DNA of 64,000 nucleotides, from positions 1 to 64,000 of the forward strand of contig JANDJZ010000128.1 of assembly GCA_027943245.1 (NCBI GenBank). The letters are read 5' to 3'. Positions 51,616 through 62,737 of the stretch are shown here, in pieces. The DNA comes from Acanthamoeba sp. SK_2022b (lineage: Eukaryota; Discosea; Longamoebia; Acanthamoebidae). Both the position numbers and the translations under genes were made by a program. The notes under the pieces were generated by a model. That model saw only the letters and a list, made by a program, of their open reading frames with translations. It ran no database searches and was not told the DNA's origin. Each line of letters opens with the position of its first letter. The first letter of the stretch is position 1.

Positions 51616-52142
51616 AGCCCTCTTCTCCCCCGGGGGAGCCATCGCGCGGCAATGATCAATCCTCGAGCGAGGATGACGACGACGACGACGACGACGGATC
51701 AAACAACGAGAACGCCGAAGTGGACGACACTAGACGCGATGTGGATGAGGAGGACAGCAAGGAGGAGGAGGAAAAGAAGAGCAAGAAAGGGAGAAGGCTG
51801 CAGAGGTCGGGACGCAAGACCAGAGCCATCCGAAAGGCGAGCAGTAGTGATAGCAGCAGAAGCAGCAGCAGTGATGATGATGAAAAGGGACGTAGGAAGA
51901 AGGACAACAGCAGCAACGAAGATAGCGACGATGCGGGATCGCGGGGACGAGGGTCGCGTACGAGCCTGTCGTCACGAAGACGGCGGGAGCCGGCCGAGAG
52001 CGGCAAGCGCAGGAAGGCCAAACGGAGAGGCAGCGATGCGCGATCGACAGAGGAGGAGGACCTCGCCCTCGCACGCAAGCTCGCCGAGCAGGAGAGCGCC
52101 CGCCTCTATCCCCTTCGTCGCCGTGCCTCTCGCGGCAAATGA
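50152..52142 (+). CDS. BOD1/Shg1-family protein with long acidic-serine tail
   Basis: Domain of the COMPASS Shg1/BOD1 family, whose members work in histone H3K4 methylation complexes or chromosome biorientation. ATG 50152 begins MEKSAEDRANGQSNGEK. The domain follows: TPQALLEHMKLYGCFDQLRS, LQERARAAVESTRAYTQ, FDPTMPTTKKLQHRKALLSR, ILDELHRSLNKDIERGIQGV and VVQDPSSAFHELAHTQIN, matching BOD1 text such as FDKFRR, NPTM, LR..L and VVDPKLN. The last exon (51264-52142) is low complexity: Ser runs near 51585-51615, Asp runs near 51673-51695, Arg/Lys patches, then a helical EEEDLALARKLAEQESARL ending RRRASRGK. Such tails fit a nuclear scaffold. About five exons. The family is well supported; complex membership is inferred. 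Confidence 0.82.
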
Positions 52143-52224
52143 CGACATGCCAATCGTTTGCACACGAGCTTTCTCGCTCTCATGCTAGCTAAAGCAACAA
52201 AACAAGGAGCGCCCCCGTAGATTA

Positions 52225-54209
52225 TTAATACTTTGTTGGGTGAGAGTTATCGCTCACAAGTGGGTAGAACTCGTCTGCGATGGCCTCGTCCTCGGCCTCG
52301 GCCTCGGGCACCACGATGGGCTTGTAGCCGGTCTTGTGCTCCGGGAAGACGCAAAAGACAACACAGCAAGCCAAGAAGCCCACCAACGCGTTGGCCGATA
52401 TGGCATAGTAGATAAGCCCTGCACGCATCACCGCAGCGAGTCAAAACGCGATCCGGCCACAAGTGTGACCAGTGGCTCCGAACCTGGATCCTCGGTGGGC
52501 CACGCGTTCTCGGAGGTGAAGTAGGAGAACAGTGAGTTGTACAAGAGCGGTCCACCGAACCCCGTGATGGTTTTGAGACCCGAGAGGACGCCCATGAGTT
52601 CGCCCTGCTGTTGCGGTCCGTACTGCTTGGAGATGATACCCTTGCATATGGGCATCGCCATCATCGACACGGTGCGGAGTAGCATGAGCGGATACAGGTA
52701 GTAGCCGCTGGGTACGATTGCGTACAGCCAGGTGCTCGCCTGAGTTCCATGAGCCAGGAGTCGAAGGTTAGGGCCAACACATAAAGAAGAGAGAGAGAGA
52801 GAGAGAGATGTACAGCATCAGTGAATATGGCCATAAGGAGAGACTTGCGATCTCCCAGCCAGGGCAGCACTATGCGGATGAGCACTCCCTAAAGTATTTG
52901 CGGTTGTCAAGATCAGATTTGAGGATCAGAGAAGAGAGGAAGAGATACCTGCGACAGGACATAGGTGACGCCGAAGAAGGCGGTCATAATGCCGAAGTCA
53001 ATGGCGCCCCAACCAAACTTTTTCTTGAGGAAGAGCATGGAAACGGCGATTACACCTTCCTCGGCCAGGAACGTGATCATGAAGGTAAGCGCTGTCGGAG
53101 CAAAAATACGTCATCACGAACATGCGTTGTTAGTGGATTAGCGCCGTACGAATGATGGCGCTGGCATACCGACGCTGAGGGCGTAGTAGTTGCTGAGGAG
53201 CATGGCGAATGAGCGGAATGGGTTCACACGCCCCCATTGCCACGGCGATTTCTCGGGTCGCTTGGACTCAACCATCAGGAATTGGACGTATACAATGTTG
53301 GCGGCCACCAATACCACTGATACGATCAGCGGAATGGCGAGATTCACCTGCCATGTCTTTCAGTCAGACTGTGGGGGTGCCTTAGTGAAAATTGTCATGC
53401 GCACCTCTCCTAGCAACCCTCCAACGATTGGACCCACCATGTAGGCCAGCCCCATGGCAATGCCGAAGATTCCAAAGTTCTTGGTGCGGTTGTCCGTGCT
53501 GGTGACATCGGCGACGTACGCGTATCCGGCAGTATAGAAGCCGGAGCTGGCGCCCCCCACGATGCGTGTGAAGAACAATGGCCACACGCCCCATTTGAAC
53601 GCAGTCACTGCTGCCATCCCTCCCATATCGATCCCGAACCCCAGCTTGGGAGCAAAAGGGGCCAAGTAAGAAGCTCTCCTCACTTGTCGTGGTTAATGTG
53701 GGAGTACCAGTGAGATGAAGAGGCAGGACGAGCGACCCCAGCGATCGGAGATGAGGCCCAACGTGGCCGCGGTAAAAAGCGTCGCTGCGGCGTTGCTGGC
53801 TGAGAGGTAGCCCTGTATGGATGACGCCTCGCTCACGTCGCCGTCGCACAATTCTATCACAATCTGCCAGAGAGATCAACGTTGAGGTGATGGGGTCGGA
53901 ATGAGTAGCAGGAAGCGAGAAACACCGTACAAGGGGAATCACGGCTGTGCTAAAAGAGTTGGCCAGCATGTAGAGGAAGAATGATATAAAGATGTGCAGC
54001 AGGTTGGGTTTCCGCCATGCGTCTCTAGAGCAACAGAATCGAGCCGCTTGGGTGAATCTGGAGAGGAGCTTCTTCTCGGGGGGTGGGACGTCATCAACGT
54101 ATGTTTTATGCCAAAGCCTCCTTCCCTCCTCCTCCTCTATCATCAGGTCTTGCTCTTCATCTCGGTCGTCATTGGTAGAGAGCGGAGCTTCGGGGTACCT
54201 CCTGGCCAT
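52225..54209 (-). CDS. MFS transporter, MFSD14/HIAT1-like
   Basis: Twelve-helix major-facilitator transporter. The N-terminal cytoplasmic tail from ATG 54209 is MARRYPEAPLSTNDDRDEEQ with an acidic patch. Helices include IFISFFLYMLANSFSTAVIP, the motif A-like GLISDRWGRSSCLF in loop 2-3, GGASSGFYTAGYAYVADVTS, GIAMGLAYMVGPIVGGLLGE, LTFMITFLAEEGVIAVSMLF and ISANALVGFLACCVVFCVF. The C terminus is acidic and ends SDNSHPTKY. The pattern is closest to the tetracycline-resistance-like branch of MFS that includes MFSD14 (HIAT1) and MFSD9/10. The substrate is unknown. About ten exons; one intron has a CT repeat in sense. Divergent from the P450 with 234 bases between starts; its stop faces the BOD1-like stop 82 bases away. 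Confidence 0.88.
52787..52808. repeat. (GA)n microsatellite in MFS intron
   Basis: Sense strand (CT)n, about 45 bases before the acceptor near 52740. Confidence 0.9.
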
Positions 54210-54443
54210 GGCTTGCAAATTGTCTGCGGAAACCTAGACCGGCCAAGCTTTTTGTGAGTTGCCTTGACATCGTGCCGATTGGAGAAAAAAGAGAGCGGAC
54301 AAAAAGTGACACCAGGGCAAATAAGGACATGCCGATAAGTCGACCCCTTCCGGCCAATGGGCTATTAGCCTAGGGGCACAAGTAGCGGCGCTCCGTCCTC
54401 TTCCTCCTTCGAAGTTGTAATCTACTACGTGTATACACTAGGC

Positions 54444-56551
54444 ATGTTCCCGGTTCTATCTGCTATCGCCGTCTGGGCGGGAAACGGATTGCTGGTGCTA
54501 GGGGTGCTGCTTCTCGCCCTCCGCGTCTACGTTGCCCGTAAGTTGGCCGGCTTCACCAATGTGCAGACAGGCCAGCCCATGCCAGCGAAAGACTACCTGG
54601 AGAATCTGCGGCACCTCTTCAGCCTGGCCAAGCGCAGTGTTCACGTCTTCGATCCCATTGGTGCGTTCGACTGCTCCTCGCAGTTTGTCTGCTCGCATAC
54701 CCCTGACTCAAGCGGTTGTGTAGAGAACGCAAGAAGGACTAGACGAGAGCTGGGACCAACCTATATTCAATGGCGTGGGCTTAAGCCGATCGTGATCGTA
54801 TCCCAGCCTGAAGGTATGTGTCAATTTGCACCGAAGACAACTTCGAACTGTTGTCGCTTATGACGTATGCTACCTTCCACACTTTCAGACGTGCGTAGAG
54901 TGCTGAACGACAAGGGAGAGCTATTCTCCCAGGCTTCTGGTCTTGATAGGAGCCATACCTTGTCCCGCATGATGGGTACTAGCCTTGTCACTGTATCGGG
55001 GGACAAATGGAAGAGCCAACGAAGGTGCCCTATCATCGCGTGCCTGTGGTTATCCAAGGGTGCGCTCGCTGATGGTCACCGACTATCACAACAGAGCCAT
55101 GGATCCAGCATTCAAGTACAAGAAGATTCAGACCTTGGTGCCCATGTTCGCTAGCTGCACTCGCAAGTTGATTACCAAATGGAAGCAGCAGCTCGATCGA
55201 CCGATCAAAGTAGAAGAGGGCCTAACGGAGCTCACACTTGATGCCATTGGTTCGTCAACAATTCCTGACGATAACGTGGGGTATAAGTCCGTGACTAAGC
55301 AACCCAATTCTAAGGTATGGGAGCTTTTAGATACGATTTCGGCGCAGTATGCGGAGCAGAGGAGATAGGCAACAACCTGCAGCACTACCGTCGTATACTC
55401 TCAGCTGTGTTTCTGCCATGGAGATCTATTTTCCCGTTTATCACGAAGCTGCCCACTGCCTACAACAAGAGGCTGGAAGAGTCCGTCCAGGACTTCCAGG
55501 CATTCTTGCACCACGTCATCTCGGCGCACAGGCACGCTCGCTTTTTTGGTACTAGACTCCGAGACTCGGTCTGACCATACCAACAGGCAGGGCGACCGCA
55601 GCAGCGACGGGAACCTTGATCTCCTTGACCACATCATAGCCATGAATGAGGATGGCAAACTCAGTACCGAGGAGGTATGGGAAACAACGCAAGGCTTCAC
55701 CTGCACCTTTAACTCCTCTGTTCCACTCCACCAGATAAGCCACAACCTGTTTTTGTTTTTCCTCGCCGGCCACGATACCTCGTCGAGTGCCTTGACCGCT
55801 GCGCTCTACTTCTTGGCAAAACATCCGGACGTACAGCAAAAAGTATGGATGGAGGTCGATTCAGTGCTCGGGGACCGAGATGACTTCAACTTCGCCGACC
55901 TTTCGAAGGTATGTGATTCCATGCATTACCACGCGTTCTGTTCACTCACTTGGATGCTTCGCTCTCGAATGTTGGCCATCAGCTCGAATACTTGTCCATG
56001 TTCCTGAAGGAAACGCTTCGTATGCGGCCCCCAGTAGTTCAGGTTTCTGGGCGCATCGTCAAATCTGATGGGATGGTGCTCGGCGGTTATGCTATCCCCA
56101 AGGGCGCGACTGTGTCGCCCTCCATGCCCAGTCTTCACTACGACGAGAGGTATGCTTACTGTGTCTTAATGAGTGCGAAAAGATATCTACTCACCTGGGA
56201 CTTAGCCAGTGGACGGATCCATGCACCTTCAAGCCAGAACGATTTACCGGCACCGAGGCCGGTAAGGAGATCTGGACATTCTCTACTGGCCCTCGAGTGT
56301 GGTATGTATCCTCGTCCCATTTATAGGAGATCTCCTACTGAACTGATACAAACTGTTATGGCTGCAGCATTGGCAAGAAGTTCGCCACTACGGAGATGCT
56401 GACGGTGTTGGCGATGCTCGTGCAAAAATTCCAATTCAAGCTCGTCACTCCCGACTACCAATGGAGGTTCCGCCCGGCCATCGCCCTCCGTCCCCAGGAT
56501 GGGCTGCCTATGCGCGTAGAGCAGCGCATCCAAACCATCAGGAAAGATTAA
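54444..56551 (+). CDS. Cytochrome P450, membrane-anchored
   Basis: Heme monooxygenase. The N-terminal anchor MFPVLSAIAVWAGNGLLVLG and VLLLALRVYVARK places it in the endoplasmic reticulum. Then RRELGPTYIQWRGLKPIVIV, SQASGLDRSHTLSRMMGTSL and MVTDYHNRAMDPAFKYKK (helix C region). The I helix has LFLFFLAGHDTSSSALTAAL with the AGxDT-like oxygen motif. The K helix has FLKETLRMRPP (ExxR). The heme loop is split by an intron: FSTGPRV-CIGKKFATTEML, giving FxxGxRxCxG with the Cys thiolate. Ends RIQTIRKD. About ten exons. The family number and substrate cannot be assigned; the overall look is of a CYP4/CYP3-like clan. Divergent from the MFS gene. Confidence 0.93.
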
Positions 56552-56881
56552 GGAGGTTACAGCTGACGCAGCACCGATGTGGGGTCGTGTAGGACTAAAG
56601 CGTTATTAGAGATACATCGTATGCTTCATTCTCTACATCGGGTGAGAGCGTGATGGGAAGGGAGCCGCGCCGGTGTAGTGGCCTTAAAACTACATCTGGC
56701 AGAAGATGCCCTGACCATGAACTGGCTGATGTAGGACTTCAGCGTGTTATTGCAGCAACGAAGAAGGGCTCCGAAGTGCCGTGGGAGTGGCTTCTGGAGT
56801 TAACTTCTCAAAAGGTGCAGCTAGGTGTCGAGTAGGTTGACGCTAGTGAGAGGCCGTCGTGAGGCTGGGCGAAGTTCAACT
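56552..56881. other. Convergent 3' flanks, P450 / CTL
   Basis: 330 bases between facing stop codons. A 61-codon open frame at 56650-56835 has no recognisable similarity and is left uncalled. Confidence 0.45.
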
Positions 56882-58881
56882 TTATGAGTTGTGCCTGTAC
56901 ATAATGTTATACTCCGTCTCCGATAGAGGGTTGCAGAGGGACTGGAATCGAGCGTAGAGGTGGGGACACTTGCGCTCGAGGACTTCTGGCCGCTCAGCAA
57001 AGCAGAGAACGATTGTCACAGCAGCACTGTCAATCACCTGAAGCACCCGCCCCATCACAGCTGTACCACTCTGCACCATCGAGTCAGTCTTACACAGCAG
57101 CTCTAGTTAATAAGAGCGTGGGGAGCAGACCGAATAGGAGAGGAAGCAGGCGAGCAGGTAGTAGTCATCCAAAAAAATGGCCGTGAAGATGAGGCCAGGA
57201 ATGAGGGACAATATTCCCACCATTGTTACTGACAGAGGCAGGAGCGCGCCTTCGCACCGAACCAAGTTAGCGTCACTACAACGCACCACATAACGTGCTA
57301 GACCAGGTACCGAGGAGGTTATCGTCCAAAACAGCGTTCACACTCTGTAGCAAATCCCAGGTGCCCTTGGCAGCGTCCAAGTAGGATTTGTCGTGGGTGG
57401 CGATCTGATCTCACATGAGAGTGGAGTGAGCGTTGGGAATGATGTCAAGTGAGGACAAGAGTAGGTACTTGCGTGTAGGAATAGTGGTTGCAGTAGGGGA
57501 TAACTCGGTCGAGATTCGAAACCACATAGCGACAGCAGTTGCAGCAGATTTTCCTGTTTTGGCTAAGTCAGATATCAGTTTCTGTGCATTGGCTGGGCCG
57601 TACTGGTAAGTAACGAAACTGGCGCGAACGGTGCGCAGATCAAAGCCAATCAGCGCAGCCAATGAGATGGCGTTGAACGACGACGTCAGTCCCTGCTTGA
57701 CGTAGAACCTGGTGGGGTTGCTGCGATGGCCACCTTCCATTATTGGATCGTCTACATACCAAACGGCACACACACCTGCGGAGACCACTCGCAGGAAGCC
57801 ACTGATTGCTGTTCAACAAGTCAGCCAGGGCTTATGCTTGTGGATGTGTGGTATATGTGGTTGGGGCTGACCTGCCGGAACCCAGGTAGAGGAGGCAAAG
57901 TAGCAGCTCACCGCCATAAACTTTAAAACAGGAGATTCGATGCAGGTGACCGCTAGCAGCGCTCCCAGTGCCGTGAAGTAATGCCAAAACACAGCCGGCA
58001 GCAAGGACACAAAGGCTAATGGTGTCGAGGCACTTTAAGAAATTGATCTGCGTTTGGTGGAGGAGGTACAAAGTACCAACACGAACGGGACCTGGGTAGG
58101 CTTGAAGGAAGGTGACAGTTGTCTGAAGAAGCTCGACTGCATAGGGAATGCGGCTTCTCCAGTTCCAGAATAGGATCATGATTACGACTGCAACTTGGAG
58201 AAGCATTCCTCCCAAAAAGACTTGACCTGTAATTGACAATCAATGTTAACCAAGCAGCTGGAAATGCCAGGACACCAGCGGTACCTTGATAGAATGAATA
58301 GCCGGCCAGGGTAAGCGAGGACAAAGGCGACATGACCATGGAGAGGTAGGTGAGGAAGAGCGGGTACTTTCTCGATGTCGCCATCCACATCCACGCAAAG
58401 AACACCGCCGCAATGGTAGAGACGACAGTGGCCGCGAAGATGTAGCCTGCCGCAAGGCTGTAGAGAGGCGGTAGCTCCTATTGAACAGAATAGGAGTTAA
58501 AAGCTCGTGCACAAGTCCATTCTTACAGGCGATATCTGGTAACTTACGTAGCTCAAGCTGTACAAACTGATGGTGAAGGTGCTGGTGAGAGTTTGATTAT
58601 GGTCCAGGTCAACTAGCCCTAGCAGCACGACCAATAGCGCCACCGCCACGGCCACATGGATATAGAAGGCTGCCGCCACGACTCTGCCCCTACGCTGTTG
58701 CACTGCCTGTTAGTAACAATAGGTCCCACTTGCCCTCTACATTGCGGTGACAAACCACTGCTGGCCGTTGGGTGTAGTCGGGGAGGGGAAGAAGTCGGAG
58801 CTCCTCGTCCTCTCCGTCGAAGCTATTTGATGGCAGGGACGCGAAAGAGGTCGGCTCAAGTGTGCCGTAGGTGCTGTTCAT
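56882..58881 (-). CDS. Choline-transporter-like (CTL/SLC44) membrane protein
   Basis: Polytopic protein of about ten predicted helices. The N-terminal cytosolic tail MNSTYGTLEPTSFASLPSNS is acidic and Ser-rich. Helices include AAAFYIHVAVAVALLVVLLG, YSLAAGYIFAATVVSTIAAV, LSMVMSPLSSLTLAGYSFY, LGGMLLQVAVVIMILFWNW, FLRVVSAGVCAVWYVDD and MVGILSLIPGLIFTAIFLDD. The segment FYVKQGLTSSFNAISLAALI corresponds to the conserved LTxSFGSIxxGSL region of SLC44 proteins, preceded by the usual G-V-x-A-x-W-Y. The C terminus reads NPLSETEYNIMYRHNS. Transport of choline or a related compound is plausible from the family but not shown. About twelve exons. Start ATG 58881, stop 56882. Confidence 0.78.
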
Positions 58882-59097
58882 GGGTGGCCTTCCTGTGGTA
58901 AAGGAGTTTGTGCCCTTTTGGGCTGATAGTCGTCGCTTTTTGGCCAATCAGAAAATACCCTGTGAAGGCCGGCCAGACAGGACTTCTTCACCGGGCCCCA
59001 GAAGTGGTCCCCGCCGTCCGCCTCCCAGTTTGAGCCGGTTGAGGGAAGTGGAGAACTTTTGCAGTGCTTGATCATGATGTGTAAGTAGGAGATAAGT

Positions 59098-62000
59098 CTA
59101 TACAGTGTTGTGGTAGGTGGCAGGAGGCGGTCGGTAGTGTGCGAGCGCCCGTTCCCAGTTCTTGTGCATGAACGCCGACCTGTTGATGCACCGCACCCAA
59201 TCATCGATTTCCTGCGCACGCACACGAGGGGCTCGCACATGTTGGTACCCACACTTTTGCGTCCAAGACTTGCTGGCTGATGTGACATCACGACTTTGTA
59301 CCTCTTGGCGTGAAGATGAGAAGACGTAAGTGCGGCCAGGCGTGCGCAGCTGGAAGCATGAACGCTTCTTGCCCGCAAGTTCGCTGGCCTCAATCTCGCC
59401 CTCCACGCTGCTCAGTGGAATTACGTTGATCGGTTCTTCTTCCTGCAAATCGAAGGTGAGATGTGTATCGCGTATATGTGGCAATCACGCGATGGGCGGC
59501 GAGCGCACCTTATCGTCGCGGAAGTAGTGAATCTCGTGCTGCTGGAGCGTGGTATAACGGTGTTTCCAGGTCTTGATGCGACCGCCCTGTTTGATCAGGT
59601 GGCCCTTCTTCTTGGTCGCCTCCAGCCAGGGCTGGCATACCATTCGGCACAGCACAGCAGATCACGAACATCGTACGTTCAGGGCCACGTAGCGTAACAT
59701 GAACAAGAATGGCGCCAAAGTGCACCTTTACGTCGACGTCGATTCGGTAGAGATTGCATTCGCTGACTACGTGCTGAGGATCGACCACACGCCGGCTGAG
59801 CGAGGCGTAGTAGTGCTCGCCGTCGATCAGGTAGCACGTCTGGTAAATGCCCGGCAGCAGCGTTATCCGCACACTCCACCCTAAACGCCGCCACCAACGG
59901 TACCGCAAAAAAGAGCGGGATGGATGCCTGCGTGAGACGACGCACGCACGCACGCACGCACGCAATCACGTGTAGCCGGGGAAACGCACGAGAGGAAGAC
60001 TGCGAGGAAGGCAGCATCGACTTGGACCTCCACTTGGCGTGGAAGTAGGATTTGTAGAGCAATCGCACCTGCGTTGCGCCAATCATTGTGTGGGATCGTG
60101 TGCATGTCCATGTGTCGCCGTTAGTGGCCTCTAAGAGAGAAAGAAAGAAAGAAAGAAAAAAAAGAAAGAAAGAAAGAAGGCAGGTCGTACGGATCGGGCA
60201 GGCCCGGGCCAAAAGAAGGTGACGGGGAGCACAGTCTTGGGGTGAAGACGGACCAGCGGCCCTCGCTTCATCTTCTGTCGTTTGGTCTCCTGTTCACTCC
60301 GTCGCCTGGTCCGCCTCTTCTCTCGCCTCTGGGTCCTTTCCCTCTGCTTCCTGCCGCGGCAAGCCTTCCCTCCATCTGGTCGTTCGCCTTCCTCCGCTTC
60401 ACCATTCCCTTCTTCGCATTCATCTCCATTTTCGTCTTCGTCGTCATCTTCGTATTCGGTCGACTCCTCTTCGCTTGCCACTTCGGCCTCTATCCCGTCC
60501 CTGTCGTCACACTCGCTCGCAGTGACGTCGGCCTCTTCCTCCTTCTCCTCCTTCTTCGGCCTCTTCTCCTCTTGCCCGTTGGCCTCGCCGTCGCTCTCGT
60601 TGTCTTCGTCGGAAGAACAGTCGCTGTCCTCAGAAGACGAATAGTACGACGAATCCGAATAGAATTTCTCCTCTTCGTTGTCCTGTTCGTCATCGTCATC
60701 GATCCTGGCAGCAAACAGCGTCCGCCGCTTCGGCTGTGAGATGTCGACATGTGGCGATTCTACATGCTCGTCATTGGCCCGGTCCCCAATCGGCTTCCGA
60801 TGATGTGACTGCCTCTCCGGCCGCCGCATTTCGGCACCGTCATCGTTCACAAGTTCAATCGGTGCCCGATCAGCTCTCTCGCGGCCCCCGTGGGCGTCGT
60901 CCTCTTCGTCGGTGATTGTGGAGGCGGTGTCGATATCCTCCTCCTCGCATAGGGAGGGAGCCTCACGACCTGCCTGTCCATGCGAGCGGTGATTCGGCGG
61001 CGAACCGGTCGCGCCCTTCTTGTCCTTTTGCGTTGGCTTCTTCCGCCGCAGCGAGATGATCCGCTTTTTCTGGGGCGATCTAGCGAGATCGGCGCTGGGT
61101 ACTGCGCGTCGTACTCTACGGTGAGCATGTCATTGCGACGTGGCGTGCAGGCCTGATTTGGGAGAGGGAGAGGGGAGAGCTCACTCTTCTTGAGGCTCTG
61201 CGTGAGAGCGCTGATGCCGTGGCGGCCAGAACGGTCGGTGGTCTTGGGGCCGAACCCGCGCTTGGCAGCATGCCGCACCCACGTCTTGACGGCGTACTTG
61301 TGCATGAGCTTCTTTACGTGTTCGGGTCGTATGCGCTGGGTACACATGTCGGAGTTACAGATATATACAAAATTAGCTCTATATATGTGATACAGCTGTC
61401 ATAAATGCGAGCAGGTTACCTTGCACACGATTTGGAGGTTGAACGAGACGACAAAGTCGTCGGGGAAGTTGTCGGGGAGTGGGCATCCAGGATGCTGGTA
61501 GTAGATGCCATCGGCCCAGAACTTGAAGTGGTAGACTGCGGGCTGCAGAGACGACACACACACGGTAAGAACAAATGCCCAGCGGGGCTCGTTGGTGATT
61601 CAGTACAGTGGCGCGCGTACGTCGAGGAGGGCCATGAGTCGATATCCCTTCGTCGAGTCGCCGTACATGGAGTACTCCTCCCATTGCTCGGCGCCCTCGG
61701 CACGAAATAGCACGCTTATCTGCAAGCAGCCAATCCAACACACGTGAACTTTTCTCCCTCGCTCTCGCCTAGCGACGGTGCCGCGAGGCGGGAAGGGTGC
61801 GCACCTCGGTTGCACTGCGAGGCCATTGAAACACGACGGGCACCATGGACCCATCGCCCACCTCCAAGTACGAGGCCGCATTCACCTGTTCCACGCAAGG
61901 TAAGTACGCCACCAGAACTCTTATTCGTGGTCGAAGTAACTTGTGCGTGCGCAGCAAATGACAATAAAAGAACTAATTATTAGTGGACCAAAAAAAAAAA

Positions 62001-62591
62001 CAGGAAAAACGAAAACGAAGGGGGCAGCGGGGGGGGGGGTACGAGGTGGTTGCGGGAGGAGGGGGCGACTGAGGTGGCGTTGCGGCCAGGAGCGAGGTAC
62101 TTCTTTCGCCCCAAGCTTCTGTTGCTGCGCTGCGACAACGTGCGCTTGAGCTTTTCTCCGTTCATCCTGCCCTTCGCTCCTCCAGCTGCCGTTTGCGCGC
62201 TGCCGTCGCGTTCCACTCTTCGTTCGCTTCCGCCCAACGGGGTTGGTGCGGGGTCCACCGGGGTGGTCCGGTTAATAAGGTGCTTGTCCTCGGCGGAAGA
62301 AGGGTGGTGGTGCGTCTTGTGAACGTTCTTCTGCGACACGGTGAGGAGCGAGCGGAGGGAGGCCACCCGGTCCAGGCAGCCCCGCATCATACCTCCTCGC
62401 CCCGCGGGCGACGAGGATGGCGAGGGGGAGGACGAGGACGAGGACGAGGGCGGGGACCCCCGCTCCTCTCCGCACTGTTCCATCATGACTGCGCGCAGGC
62501 TGAGACCAAGCTCAGCCACTCGTGAGGCCCCCTTTGCACTAGCCCCACGTAACGAAGAACTTTGCTTTTGCTGGCTTTGGCTCTCTTTCAT
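59098..62591 (-). CDS. Tandem CBM48 (AMPK-beta-like) plus PH domain protein
   Basis: The N-terminal exon from ATG 62591 is Ser/Gly/basic and probably disordered. The first glycogen-binding-like module is about 61870-61440: VPVVFQWPRSATE-ISVLFRA, WEEYSMYGDSTKGYRLMALL, PAVYHFKFWADGIYYQHPG. A long charged linker follows (about 61350-60250), with acidic-Ser runs such as EEKFYSDSSYYSSSEDSD and an Arg/Lys-rich end. The second module (about 60250-59720) reads PVTFFWPGPARS-VRLLYKS, FHAKWRSKSMLPS and WSVRITLLPGIYQTCYLIDG. Last comes a PH domain (about 59640-59150): PWLEATKKKGHLIKQGGRIK, TWKHRYTTLQQHEIHYF, then IDDWVRCINR. CBM48 binds alpha-glucan and PH binds phosphoinositides or proteins, so a glycogen-to-membrane adaptor is a fair inference. 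About ten exons. A TATA box 80 bases upstream supports the start; ATG 62486 is an alternative. Confidence 0.78.
59941..59964. repeat. (CGCA)n tetranucleotide repeat
   Basis: Six CGCA units in an intron of the CBM48-PH gene. Confidence 0.85.
60133..60178. repeat. (GAAA)n repeat in CBM48-PH intron
   Basis: In gene sense this is (CTTT)n, close to the 3' splice site of the intron that interrupts the second CBM48 module. Confidence 0.9.
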
Positions 62592-62669
62592 TCGGCCGCG
62601 CAATAACTAAACGAACGCCAATACCGGTGGGGGACGATCGCGACGAATGAAACGAAGGCACCCAACGGC

Positions 62670-62675
62670 TTTATA
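62670..62675 (-). promoter_or_regulatory. TATA box of CBM48-PH gene
   Basis: TATAAA on the minus strand, about 80 bases upstream of ATG 62591. Confidence 0.5.
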
Positions 62676-62737
62676 CACAACAACAACAACGGGTTTTCTG
62701 ATTCCGTTTCATGAACCACTTTGGCTCTGTACTGTCG

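Noticed and set aside
51560..51960. Ser/Asp-rich repeats as a separate gene or satellite
   Set aside because: They are in frame with the BOD1-like protein and encode its disordered tail.
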